From assembly GCA_947650285.1 (NCBI GenBank), contig CANTFL010001154.1, positions 1 to 64,000 of the forward strand: a stretch of 64,000 nucleotides of DNA, written 5' to 3'. Each line of letters begins with the position of its first letter. Within the stretch, counting starts at the first letter, position 1. Below, one piece after another: positions 32,748 to 42,879 of the stretch. A program made the position numbers and the translations under genes. The notes beneath the pieces are model-generated. The model searched no databases. It was not told where the DNA came from and was given only the letters and a program-made list of their open reading frames with translations. Origin of the DNA: Hyaloperonospora brassicae. Taxonomy: Eukaryota; Oomycota; Peronosporomycetes; Peronosporales; Peronosporaceae.

Positions 32748-33828
32748 TTATCTTTCAGTGCGCTTCGTGCGCACTGCTAAGAGGTTATTCTCTTCTTCAA
32801 CGAGGGTGTCTTCTTCCTCGCTGGAATAATCGTTGATGATGCTGAATATCCCAGCATCGTCATCGTTGTCTGATGTAGCTGCAGCGTCATCGCTACTGCC
32901 AAGCTCGATTTCCTCGATGTCGACGTTGTCGAAAATGGCATCAAACGTATCGGCGTGAGCGGTGATGCGTGATGAGCAAGAGCCAAAACGGTTTTTGCTC
33001 GAGCGATTCTGCCCCATTTAACTCAGAGTCACTCTGTATGAGATATGTAATACGTGGGTGGCGAAAGCCATTCACGTAGAACGGTGTATGCGTTGTGGAC
33101 GCATGCACGGAGTTGTTGATGGCAAACTCAACCATCGGCAAGAACTCACTGCAATGTGAAAAAGGGTCGACGTATCCACGAAGAATTTCTTCGAAGACAC
33201 GGTTCGCCCGTTCAGTCCGACCATCCGTTTCGGGATAATCAGAGGTTGACATTTTCAACCGTGTTCAAAATGTGCGGAATGCGGATTGCAAAAATGCCGC
33301 CGTGAACCGAGGGTCACGGTCGGATACGAGTTCACGGGGTAAACCGTGGAGTCGAAACACAGCGTCGATGAATACACGCGCACAGCCGTGGGATTTTATC
33401 GATTCTGGGACTGCAGCAAGATGTACCATCTTGATGAAACGATCCACAAACACAAGAATACCATTATTCTTGTCAGTGTCTTCGTGAAACCCGAAGACAA
33501 GGTCTAGGGAAACGGACTCTTAACACTCTGCCGGGACCGGCAGAGGTTGTAATGGTGCACGGGATGAAGGACTAGGCTTCACCCGTTGACAGACCTCGTA
33601 AGAACGAATGTACTTGCGGACAAACTGATACTGGAGCGTCCAGTAAAAGTCACGACTGACCGTGAGGTAAGTCTTTTCTCGGCCGCGGTGCCCGCCAGAC
33701 GGCGCATCGTGACATTCGAACATGATGCGTAATCGCAAGTCATCATGATCGGGAACGACGACACGAGGAGTGTCGTCGGCAACTGCTGTACAGTACAGCA
33801 GGCCATTGCGAGTCGTGTACCGATCCAA
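32748..33828 (-). pseudogene. Integrase core of element 2
   Basis: Fragments in shifted frames: DRYTTRNGLLYCTAV, the HHCC zinc region (MFECHDAP...YEVCQRVK), FVDRFIKMVHLA, ELVSDRDPRF, YPETDGRTERANRVFEEIL, then the acidic segment NDDDAGIFSIINDYSSEEED. The DDE region can be followed, but a TAA after VPAEC (about 33520) and frame changes near 33,260 and 33,010 break it. Protein identity to element 1 integrase is roughly 80% by eye, much lower than in RT. Confidence 0.8.
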
Positions 33829-33929
33829 AGAGGAACGGTACAGAGCCGGCTAATCCGACAAGGGTTTCCGGGATGGGTTCGCAAGATGACCCATCAATCG
33901 CAGGAGATCTTTATCTTCCGCGTGTGCTT

Positions 33930-34566
33930 TCCGCACGTCGTAGAGTAAAGGCGAAGACGGCACAATGATGGACAGTGTCGCAACAGTGAGCAAAGAATTA
34001 CTGTTGACTCAAGACGTTGGCTCGAAGTCGGGCCGACGTAATAACGCATCAGCGACGCCATTCAGTCGTCCTGGCCAGTACTCCACGGATAAGTTATACT
34101 GCGCGAAGAAGGGTAGCCACCTCGCCATCCTTTGCTAGATGTATGGGCTGTTTACGGCCGTGCGTAGTGACGCATGGTCGGTATACACGATGAACGGTCT
34201 ATTTCCCAAGAGATAGACCCGGAACTTAGCCAGTGCATATTTAATTGCAAGGAGTTCCTTGTCATGCACTGGGTAATTACGCTCAGCTGCTTGCAGCTGA
34301 CGCGACTGATAACAGATGATGCTCTCCGCGCCATCTGCGTCGAACTACATTAACACACAGCCGATTGCAAAATCGCTAGCGTGGCAGACCACATGAATTG
34401 GTCTGTCCTGATCTGCAATCTCCAATATCGACGACTGCATCAAGCTTTGCTTGATACCTTCGAAGAAACGCTGACACTCAGCGTTCCATGACCATTTGAC
34501 ATTTTTCTTGAGTAACAAAGAAAGATGTACCGTCAACTCGGCGTAGTTGCGCGAGTGCTTGTGCAA
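33930..34566 (-). pseudogene. RNase H domain of element 2
   Basis: Reads AELTVHLSLLLKKNVKWSWN, HVVCHASDFAIGCVLM, a stop, YQSRQLQAAERNYPVHDKEL, FIVYTDHASLRT, a stop, and VEYWPGRLNGVADALLRRPD. The D...E...D residues of gypsy RNase H (HASDF, DKELLA, YTDHA) remain, but at least three in-frame stops make it non-functional. Element 1 lacks this block. Confidence 0.85.
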
Positions 34567-34599
34567 GTACGCCGCTAGTCCAAGGAACTTCCGAAGTCC

Positions 34600-36093
34600 C
34601 TAGACATCGACCGACACTGGCCAGTCGGTAATTGCCTTGATTTTTTCGGGATCAGGGCGTACGCCGTGTTTACCCACGATGCACCCAAGAAGTGGTATTT
34701 CGCTAGCCGCGAATATACACTTCTTGAGGTTGGCATACAACGTATGCTTGCGCATAAGTTGAAGGACTTGACGAACGTGAGTTCTGTGAACTTCAACGTC
34801 CGTCATTCCGTCCATAGCCCGGCTATGGACGAACACATCATTGAAGTAACTCGGTGCGAAGTCTCGCACCGGTCTCAACAGATTTGTAACACATCTGTTA
34901 AATGTTGCAGGGGCATTACTCAGCCCCTGTGGCATCACTAGCCACTCCCACAACATACCGCTGGGGGTGCTCACTGCTGTGTACGGGATGTCCCGTTCAC
35001 GCATGAGGATCTGATAGAGCCTATCCATCAGATCCATGGACGAAAAGATGGTACTCTTTGACATACCATCAACGATCACGTCCTTCCTCGGTATCGGCGT
35101 CTGAGCCGGTACCGTTGCAGCATTCAATTTGTTGAATGCGTGCACTATCCGCAATCCTCCTGTGGCCTTTCGCACACAGAAGGTCGGAGAGCTGTGAGGG
35201 GATATTGATTCCCTCACATGGCCCGCTGCTAAGCAATCGGCAAAGAACTTGTCGATCTCAAGTACTTGTTCACGAGGCATTGGCCACTGCTTCATGACAC
35301 AGTACTTCGAGCCCGGTTTGAGCTCGATCTCGTGGCGAGTGCCTTTGTCCTTAGGCAACTTGCAAGGTACGAATTCAGGGAACACATCCTTGAATTCGAT
35401 CAAATCATGATACAAAGGATTTGCCTGAAGTGACTCCCAGGATTGAGACGTGTATCGCTCAATCCGAGTCTTCTCATCGATGACAGTTTCGTCCATCGAT
35501 GAACTGCTGAGAACCCGTTCGTTCTCAGCAAATACTGTGGCCGATCGAATATCGGCCACATACTCATCCTCTGTGACGAGTATGCAGATCTGCTTGACTT
35601 TGCCACTACGCAGATCACGCAAGAACCGTTTCGGTTCTAGCGTTGGCAACTGAGTTATCTCCGAAGTTAACTTCGGAAGCACAATCAGATCAAGCGTATA
35701 AGCGCCTACGCTTGATCCGTCATTAACTAAGACGTTCAACGTCTCGGTTACTTCCTGGGAACTTCGTTCCACAGGTTGCTGAAGGCCTAATCCTTCAGCA
35801 AGTGACTCTTGAGGAAGTCCTTCCTCAAGTACGTGGGGACTTATTCCCTCGACGTCTTCTGACTGTTGCTGTGCAACCACAGTCAGGTACCGATCCTCTA
35901 CGGTCGACCCTCCAGTCGACCTAGGATTTCCATGTTGCCGCTTGTGGGCAATCGGTTTACTTCTTGATAGGATTTCGCCCGCTAGGCGTGCATCCATGTC
36001 CCGGTCCACTCGACTTATTCGAGTGGTGGACCTTCGGCGCAGCCTATACTTCTGTACAGCCGCCGGGAGCTTGCTCCACAGTGTAGTGATCAA
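34600..36093 (-). CDS. Reverse transcriptase (Pol) region of element 2
   Basis: A 497-codon open frame that overlaps the end of gag-protease by about 50 nt in the +1 frame. It contains the pre-RT spacer (TVEDRYLTVVAQQQSEDV; FLRDLRSGKVKQICILV) and RT motifs FCVRKATGGLRIVHAFNKLN, SSMDLMDRLYQIL, MPQGLSNAPATFNRC. The active site reads YFNDVFVHS: the first catalytic Asp is Asn (AAT at 34842-34840), so polymerase activity should be lost. About 99% identical at nucleotide level to element 1. Confidence 0.9.
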   Translation of the reverse strand: MITTLWSKLPAAVQKYRLRRRSTTRISRVDRDMDARLAGEILSRSKPIAHKRQHGNPRSTGGSTVEDRYLTVVAQQQSEDVEGISPHVLEEGLPQESLAEGLGLQQPVERSSQEVTETLNVLVNDGSSVGAYTLDLIVLPKLTSEITQLPTLEPKRFLRDLRSGKVKQICILVTEDEYVADIRSATVFAENERVLSSSSMDETVIDEKTRIERYTSQSWESLQANPLYHDLIEFKDVFPEFVPCKLPKDKGTRHEIELKPGSKYCVMKQWPMPREQVLEIDKFFADCLAAGHVRESISPHSSPTFCVRKATGGLRIVHAFNKLNAATVPAQTPIPRKDVIVDGMSKSTIFSSMDLMDRLYQILMRERDIPYTAVSTPSGMLWEWLVMPQGLSNAPATFNRCVTNLLRPVRDFAPSYFNDVFVHSRAMDGMTDVEVHRTHVRQVLQLMRKHTLYANLKKCIFAASEIPLLGCIVGKHGVRPDPEKIKAITDWPVSVDV

Positions 36094-36838
36094 CTACACT
36101 GTGATCTTGTGCAGTCGTGCTAACGACCGTACCGCAAGTGAGGCCATCGCACTCACTCGCAGAACATCCACACGCTTGTGGACACTCCAAGATGTTCATC
36201 AGATGGCCATCTGATGAACAAACGGCAGGCATCTTCACGGATCGATGCTGCCAGCTCACTCTTGGCTCGTACCTTCTGAGCCAAGGTAATCCCAGGATGA
36301 CATCAAATTTGTCATCCAGATCCAGTACGATGAAGTCATCATCGTACTTTTCGCCCTCTAACGTGTAGTGGATTCCTACTACTCGTTTCTCAACGGTAAT
36401 CGATGCGCCTGTTGCAAGGCACACCGTCATCCTCGTGAGGGGAATGTCGCGCTCAACGAACTTGAGCCTACGACCCTCTAGTGACTGGCGACGAACAAAG
36501 TTCTTCGACGCCCCACAGTCTACTAGGGCACGAAGCGACAAATCATTTGTCGATTCCAACTTCAAGGTGATGAGCGAAACGTCATCACCATGTGCAGATA
36601 CACACAATGATTGTGTATCTAAAGCAACTTTCGTCAAGAGATTTGCAAATTCTCTTGAGGTTGCTGAATCAGTAGGGCGCTCCGCCCCTACTGACCCCGT
36701 CCATTTTTTTGATGGTCCACTTCGCTGTTGCGGCTTCGCAACACCAACGGACCCTCGCTTCAGTTCTTCTTGCTGGTGGGTAAATAATGCGCTCAGCACC
36801 GCGAGGTCCAGAGCGGGGGACACTGCATTCGTATGCAT
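36044..36838 (-). CDS. Protease end of Gag in element 2
   Basis: Open frame with GPSKKWTGSVGAERPTDSAT, the aspartic protease motif LRALVDCGASKNF and FDVILGLPWLRRY, ending CTEV at a TAG. Near-identical to element 1 residues 365-599. It is out of frame with the upstream capsid ORF. Confidence 0.85.
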   Translation of the reverse strand: MHTNAVSPALDLAVLSALFTHQQEELKRGSVGVAKPQQRSGPSKKWTGSVGAERPTDSATSREFANLLTKVALDTQSLCVSAHGDDVSLITLKLESTNDLSLRALVDCGASKNFVRRQSLEGRRLKFVERDIPLTRMTVCLATGASITVEKRVVGIHYTLEGEKYDDDFIVLDLDDKFDVILGLPWLRRYEPRVSWQHRSVKMPAVCSSDGHLMNILECPQACGCSASECDGLTCGTVVSTTAQDHSVVDHYTVEQAPGGCTEV

Positions 36839-37711
36839 AATGTCCCAATTTGTGACAGCGATGACATCTCACCATTCGCTTGTCGTTCATAGGTCGAGGT
36901 TTCTCGCCCTCGACTTGTCAGAGGTCCATTGGTTCTGGACCTCTGACTTCTAATCGTATCTGTGGAGGATGCGGGGTCAACGTAGCGTGAGCCTGCCTCA
37001 CAGTAATTCCTCTTGCTCCGCTGCGGAGATTGCCTCTGAGAGCGTCTTTAGCTCTCCGCGGAACTGGTGGTCCCTAACTGGGCCATCTGAAAGCCCTTGA
37101 ATAAAGATTGTGATTAACACCAACTCACTCACAGGGTTCACTACCATGCAGCTTGCAAGGTAGCGCACATGTTGGGCGTAAGCGTGAACCTTACGCTTAC
37201 CCTGATTGAGTTGCAGGAGCTCCAAAAGAGTCCTGATATCTGCTCTGGGCGGTTCGAACGTCTCACTGAGCAGGGCCTTGAAGAGCCTCAACGACCCAAA
37301 CACATTTGGGTCGTGCAACTTGAGGTTCAGGGCCCAAGCTCTGGATTCTCTTGCCAGGTTAGACTGAGCGAATGAGACTTGCATTCGCTCATAGTCGATG
37401 CGACGAGCATCGATGGCATCGCCCAGCTCGACGAACCACCTCAACAGGGAGTCTTTCTCGACTCTCCGATAGTTGGAGACCTCTAGTCTTAGAGACTCCC
37501 GTCGACGCTCGAATATCGACTCTGCGGACTGAGACTGTTGTTGTCTCAGTGCTTCGGTCCGCTGGTGATCTTGTTGTTGTAACAAGGTCACCTGCGCTCG
37601 CGACTCATCAAGTTCTCGTTGCAAAAAATTGCTAATGACGACATGTTTCTGGTACCTATCCCTTGAGGATAGCATAGCCCATATGGCTTCCTCGCCAACG
37701 GTCGGACTCAT
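36669..37711 (-). pseudogene. Gag capsid and zinc knuckle of element 2
   Basis: The capsid frame (37711-36998) reads SLLRWFVELGDAIDARRID, NVFGSLRLFKALLSETFEPP, GKRKVHAYAQHVRYLASCM and ends EQEELL at a stop. The CCHC knuckle CHRCHKLGHYAYEC is in a different frame at 36890-36669. The true start near 37805 (MIMLDDVDGDSFHG) is also cut off by a frameshift. Only about half of the residues match element 1 Gag. Confidence 0.85.
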
Positions 37712-37856
37712 TCGTTCGATAGCACTCCATTCGATGTCGCTCGAATGGGAGTAGCTTTAAGGGTTCCGTGAAAGCTGTCACCGTCTACATCGTCCAACAT
37801 GATCATGTTGGGCGATGGGGTTGTGGTCCTTGGACGGACTACAAGGTGATACCAGG

Positions 37857-38348
37857 TGTAACGGGGCACTGTTGACTACGTACTGGTTGACCAGTACGGA
37901 GTATACTTCCACTGACGACAGTGGTCGACAAGTGCCCTGCTAGGTGTTTTAGGGAAAACACAGAGGAAGGAAAGGAGACTAAATAGTCAGACTAGCCTCT
38001 TGGTAAAAGTAAAATTGTATTAATATAATTAAGTCCTATGAATCCTTGAATCTTCTGTTGTCCTGACTTAATTGTACCAATATAACTAAATGTATGATGA
38101 CGTTTACTCACCACCCATTGCGCGCGTCTAGCAGCATTGGTGGGTTGATATCATTACGATATCAAAGAATGAGTAGACCCTTCGTTGGTGGGGTGATATT
38201 ATTACGATATCAAACAATGAGTAGACCCTTCGGTCATCTCAACAATATCACCATGCCTGTGAGATTGTTAGAAGAATATTCGACGTAATATTGTTCATTG
38301 TCAAAATTGTTTTTATGACAATCTCATGTAACGGGCTACCCCGTTACA
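37857..38348 (-). repeat. 5' LTR of element 2
   Basis: 492 bp, minus-strand TGTAACGGGG...CCCCGTTACA, followed inward by the same primer-binding sequence as element 1. It includes a 48-bp tandem duplication (38137-38184 and 38185-38232) absent from the element's own 3' LTR. Confidence 0.92.
38137..38232. repeat. 48-bp tandem duplication inside the 5' LTR
   Basis: Two 48-bp units starting TTGGTGGG with three mismatches. Each unit contains a GATATC/TATT...GATATC dyad. The unit is single at about 30492-30540 in the 3' LTR. Confidence 0.9.
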
Positions 38349-39000
38349 CAAGACGCCAATTACTGGCTTGAGACGTCGCTTTACGCGAAAAGCGATAGGC
38401 ACACAGGCCCGGAAATGACGGCGCGCGAGAGCGCACCCGCAACGCGACAACTTAAACAGCGGAAAGCAGCCGTCCGATTTCTCACAGGAACGTAAGCTTT
38501 GAGAAAGCAGCGCAGCGACCGTTTCGGAGCCACACGGATATCTTAGGTCAGGGATCGCACCTTTATATATCCCACCTACATCATTATCTAATCTTCGTAA
38601 CATCTATGTTTAAACGATGGAAAAGCTGAAACTGTACTAAATAGAGTTAAAATTTTCGAATATAGCCGTTTTACGTTACATAAAGTACAAACTACGAACG
38701 TCAAATATAGCCACCCGCTCACCTCATTGCATGCATCATATAGCGCTTATGGTTGATTTAATTGATATAATGGTCTATACCAATCACTAAAATGAGCAAT
38801 GCTCAATATCACATCCCTAGATAATGTTCCTTCAATATCTACATGTGCGGTAAATATTGATGAACAGTAGAAACTAAAATGACGTTCTAATTATTTTGAT
38901 CAGGTGTCGATTTTATGTAACGGGTTTGACCCATTACAAAATGGGTCTGAACAGGTTATTTTATATACCGTGAAACGACAATAATGTATGACAACTATTT
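38349..39000. other. AT-rich sequence with a degraded LTR terminus
   Basis: GC-richer flank at 38,349-38,560 with no recognised gene, then AT-rich sequence. At 38916-38938 TGTAACGGGTTTGACCCATT(ACA) mimics the outer end of the gypsy LTRs (minus orientation), suggesting the last trace of a solo LTR. Confidence 0.4.
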
Positions 39001-39008
39001 CATCGTGG

Positions 39009-39899
39009 TGGGGCTGGGCAAATCATACATTCGTCTAACATTTCGGCCCCTTCGAATTATATGACTCGAACTTTTGACAGCATCGAATATTCGGCTCGAA
39101 GATTGTAAGCGGCCCGAACAATGGTTTCAAATAATTATAGATAAAGCTATATGAAAAGGGATTCAGATAAGAATGTATCCAGTTTCAAACAGCATATATG
39201 GAGTCTGTAAAATTAAACCTATTTGAGAATCAATCATTAACATTAGAAGAGAACCTCGGACTGCATTTATGTATAAATTTTATCTAGCCAATACAACCCC
39301 CGTATAATGGATACTAATCAAAACCTAATATTAAGCTCGACCGCCGTTGCAGCCTCAATCTCGAGTGCCGCCACCTCATCATTAAGCACTACTGCCACCG
39401 CATATCACATAATGACAATTCCTGATGATGACGCTCAAGCTCTGACCAGGTCAGAATCAGCGACTGTGGTGATAAAAGTAAAAGTTGATGATCACTTTGA
39501 AGTTGACAAATACTTCTGCTTAGCCAAGTGCATTAATGGCAAAAGAACTTACAAGGTGAACAAGACTACACAAACAGATATGACCAATTGCATTCAAAAA
39601 GAACATCCGACCAATCTGGTGGTACCTTTCCACGACTAGCAACGACGCCCATGTGTTTAGTGCCCCGAGTTCTACAGTTGCTTGGAGTCAATGTTAAATA
39701 TCATTTTGTGGCGGCATTTTTATTATTTTTTCCTAGCTTATCAGCCATTTGATTTGATCAGAAGTGAAAGTTTTGAGTTCGACCAGAGCACTCGAATATT
39801 CGACAACCAAATTGTTCGATTGATTCATAGGTCTCGAATGGTCGATTTCGAAGGTTCGACCCAGATTTTGAGATCGAATCTTTGATTTTCATTGCCCTA
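39009..39899 (+). mobile_element. hAT-type DNA transposon derivative, 891 bp
   Basis: Identical 8-bp direct repeats CATCGTGG flank it (39001-39008 and 39900-39907), the target-site length of hAT transposons. The ends are imperfect inverted repeats: left TGGGGCTGGGCAAATCATAC, right (complement) TAGGGCAATGAAAATCAAAG, both leading to ATTCG and resembling the hAT T(A/G)GGG...GGGCAA terminus. The subterminal regions are full of TTCGAA/ATTCG motifs. An internal ORF (39307-39639) may be a relic of the transposase N-terminus. The element is too short to be autonomous. Confidence 0.75.
39307..39639 (+). CDS. Short ORF inside the hAT element, possible degenerate BED finger
   Basis: 110 codons from MDTNQNLILSSTAVAAS with a Ser/Thr/Ala-rich start, then KVDDHFEVDKYFCLAKCING, KRTYKVNKTTQTDMTNC and IQKEHP. 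The spacing of aromatic F, Cys, T-T and terminal H resembles a BED zinc finger (hAT transposase N-terminus), with some metal ligands missing. It may be only a remnant. Confidence 0.4.
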   Translation: MDTNQNLILSSTAVAASISSAATSSLSTTATAYHIMTIPDDDAQALTRSESATVVIKVKVDDHFEVDKYFCLAKCINGKRTYKVNKTTQTDMTNCIQKEHPTNLVVPFHD

Positions 39900-39907
39900 C
39901 ATCGTGG

Positions 39908-42879
39908 CTACATCAAGTAGAAGCTATGTTGCGTGATAGCTCCTCTGTACTACGGACAAACCTGGTAATTTAAGATACCATTTGTAGTTTTGAAACTCAT
40001 GAAAGTAGCTGCCTCTAATCATGCAAATGACGGTTTATGTATATGCACCATTATTGTAATGATGCAGATAGATTAAGTTTGCGAAGCCGAAAGCTAGACA
40101 TAAACTTGTAATTCGCATAGTTAAATTTGCTACAGCTTCGGCTGAGGCCCTGTGTATAATTGTTGATGATGAGAATTGACACCACACCGCGTGTCCGGAA
40201 TATGTGTGCCTCAGTTTTACTTTTTGGAACAGTATTCCTATAGATTTCAATTGGTTGAAAAATACAGTTTCGGCGATAATATTCAGCACCTAGATATATT
40301 TCATTCTGATCTTTTGCTGGAAACGAGTAGCTTTTCGCGTTCCCATGACGCAATGAATTCTCATCCGAACCATTTGAAGTCTACCTAAAACGGATGTGCA
40401 TGGGAAATGGACTTCTTCTCCATGCACGTCAACTTTGCCTTGAGCACTATTCCGAACTATGTGAAAACAGAAGGAAAAACCAGCAATATTGATGCTAACG
40501 ACCGCTCGAGTTTCATCTGCTATGATTGGGAGACGTTTGTGCTAGTCGATGATGTGCTGAAGACAAGCTCGATTTATCTGTCCTTTTTATATTCGCAGAC
40601 ACAATATGAAGCAAGAAACGATTCCATTGTCACAGGATCACACTGGCTGTAGAGATTATTTAGCTCATATTCTAAGTTATGATGCCCAGCTGATGTTAAC
40701 TAACAGTAATTGAGTGCTCTCACGTGAGGGTTGTGAGATGATAGTATATCTGAATATTTACGCGGGTACAATATTGTCCATCGTTCTCACCGTCCACAAA
40801 TAATTGAAGATACGTATGAGTTTACGCATTAATTTGGTCTCGTAGTTTGCCGAATTGCTTTGCCGTAGTCTTCGAAATTGCGTTCATGATTTATAGCTAG
40901 GCATTTGAGATGCTATCGATTTGTGACATGATCTTATCTGAACCACCAACGAATAAGCATTCATTAAAATATTCGAATAGCTTAAAAAAAGACCAAGATC
41001 GTCAGGTTCACATAACTGAAGTTGACTTGCGTAAGAGGAAACGAGCGTGTCTCATGCTTGGTGATGTGGTGGTAACCTCAAATGAGGGTAAGTCGACTCT
41101 TTCCGATCGTTTTGACTCAAAATTCAGGCTGAGAATGACAATGTCTACTATTTTCAGTAGTATGGATATGTGCCACTAAAACGGTCTGTACAAATTTCGA
41201 ACAGCCCGCCTCGACCATTGTAAAATACTCCAATGATTGCCTGGAACGTTCTAAAGGGTAAATAAAACATAATGAAGAATCAATTACCAATTTTCTATAC
41301 CCTGTGTCGAGACTATTTTCATTCACTTTTGTATTATAGAGTCCTTTTTTTATATATTAATTTAGCAACTAACAACAAAGGTGTTGTTCGAATATAAAGC
41401 GCCTGATTACGACGAGGTAAGCACAACTCCTCAAATTGAGAGAGCAAAGTGCCGAATCATGTCATTTGGTCGGATCACCAATATTACACTCACATTCTTG
41501 AACTTGTATCCCTCTTGTCGAGGAAGAAAGCATTATTTTACACGATTGAAAGACTTCTAGACATTACAAGGCCTTAACTCGACAATGCGTTCTTTCAAAC
41601 ATACTCGTCTACAAAATATTTAAAATCTCACCGAAACGTGCGTTCAAGGACAAATATTTAATTCTTAAGCTATTTAAAGCCGGCGGATTTCTGTACCGAG
41701 GCGGATGCAGGCAGAAAATAAGTGGGACTAGTGATCGTTTGACTTGATTATTGGCGACGGGATTGAATCAAACCCCTTTATTTTTTTCAAGAACAATGTC
41801 TTTCCCTAGTGTCTAGCCTATCATTGAGCTGTACCTTGTGTGTTACACAATCTCTAAATAAGTATTTACGTTTGTTGCTATTATTCATATATTTTGAGGT
41901 TTTTTGATTACGGAACAGTACCTTCCGTTCAGCAAATTCAACGATTAAGTAGCATCGTATAAGAAGTCTTTGTTGGTAGTATTGTATCCTCAAGAAAGAT
42001 AGCTAGGGTACTTATCCAGCTATTTGCGGTTATTTTCGTATAATCTTTGATTGTGACTGTTAATATATTTCTGTATGATCAAATGTTCTTCACTGTTATC
42101 ATCACATGTTTATTGTGCAATTACACTTGTTGCGCACTTCGACATATATTGTGCGTGGTAAGCATTGCAAACGCGTCGACAGCAATTTTCAGACAGTAAG
42201 CTGGTATCAATACGGTTTAAGTGCCAATAATTTATCGTTCAGCTATGCTCCTATTATTGTAGACAATATTAAAGAGGACAATGACAGCGAGGGATATGCA
42301 CCCGCCATATTTCTGGTTGCGTAATCGCATATGTAGCAAGAAATTTCTTTCCATCAGTGTAAATTCTATTTGAAAACTTTTTCTACAGCATATTTGCATC
42401 GTCTAATTCTGTGACGGCTGTATTATATAACTTTCGTACGTTTGACTAACGATGTCAAGTTGTGGGTCGACATCATTAATCTCAATAATGCTTACATTTT
42501 ATTTCTCGTCGCTTCTTTTAAACTCTTGATAAATCTTTTAGTGCATAGTTAAACCTCTACTACGCCCATGGCTTAGTCTTACTGTCCATATCATCATTGG
42601 ATCCCGCGACCTTATGGTACGAGTTCGATACAGAATGGTCAAGTAACTTTGCAGCACTTGCATGCGATAACAATAATTAACATGGTTGCTATACCGCATA
42701 GAAATGGCCTATCAGGATTTGTTGTTCACCGTATCCGCCAGTCGCTGAGTATTCATAGCCACTAAAGTCCATCGACAAGGTCTGATGTTGCCAACACTTA
42801 ATCGGATTATTTATGCTTCACTTGAATTTTGTATGCATCAATGAAACATAAAGTATGCCGCCCTTGTTGCTTAGTGGCC
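39908..42879. other. AT-rich region with no supported gene
   Basis: About 3 kb of low-GC sequence with only short ORFs (40407-40652, 40910-41179). None has a motif, and no LTR or terminal repeat was seen. Probably decayed transposon DNA. Confidence 0.5.

Larger units (their letters stand above)
30341..38348 (-). mobile_element. Ty3/gypsy chromovirus element 2 (minus strand, full length but mutated)
   Basis: Read on the minus strand: 5' LTR (38348-37857), primer-binding site, gag, zinc knuckle, protease, RT, RNase H, integrase, integrase tail, chromodomain, polypurine tract (30672-30655) and 3' LTR (30654-30341, missing its last part). Stops and frameshifts occur in gag and RNase H, so this copy is inactive. 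The two LTRs differ at roughly one base in ten by eye, so the insertion is not recent. Confidence 0.92.
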
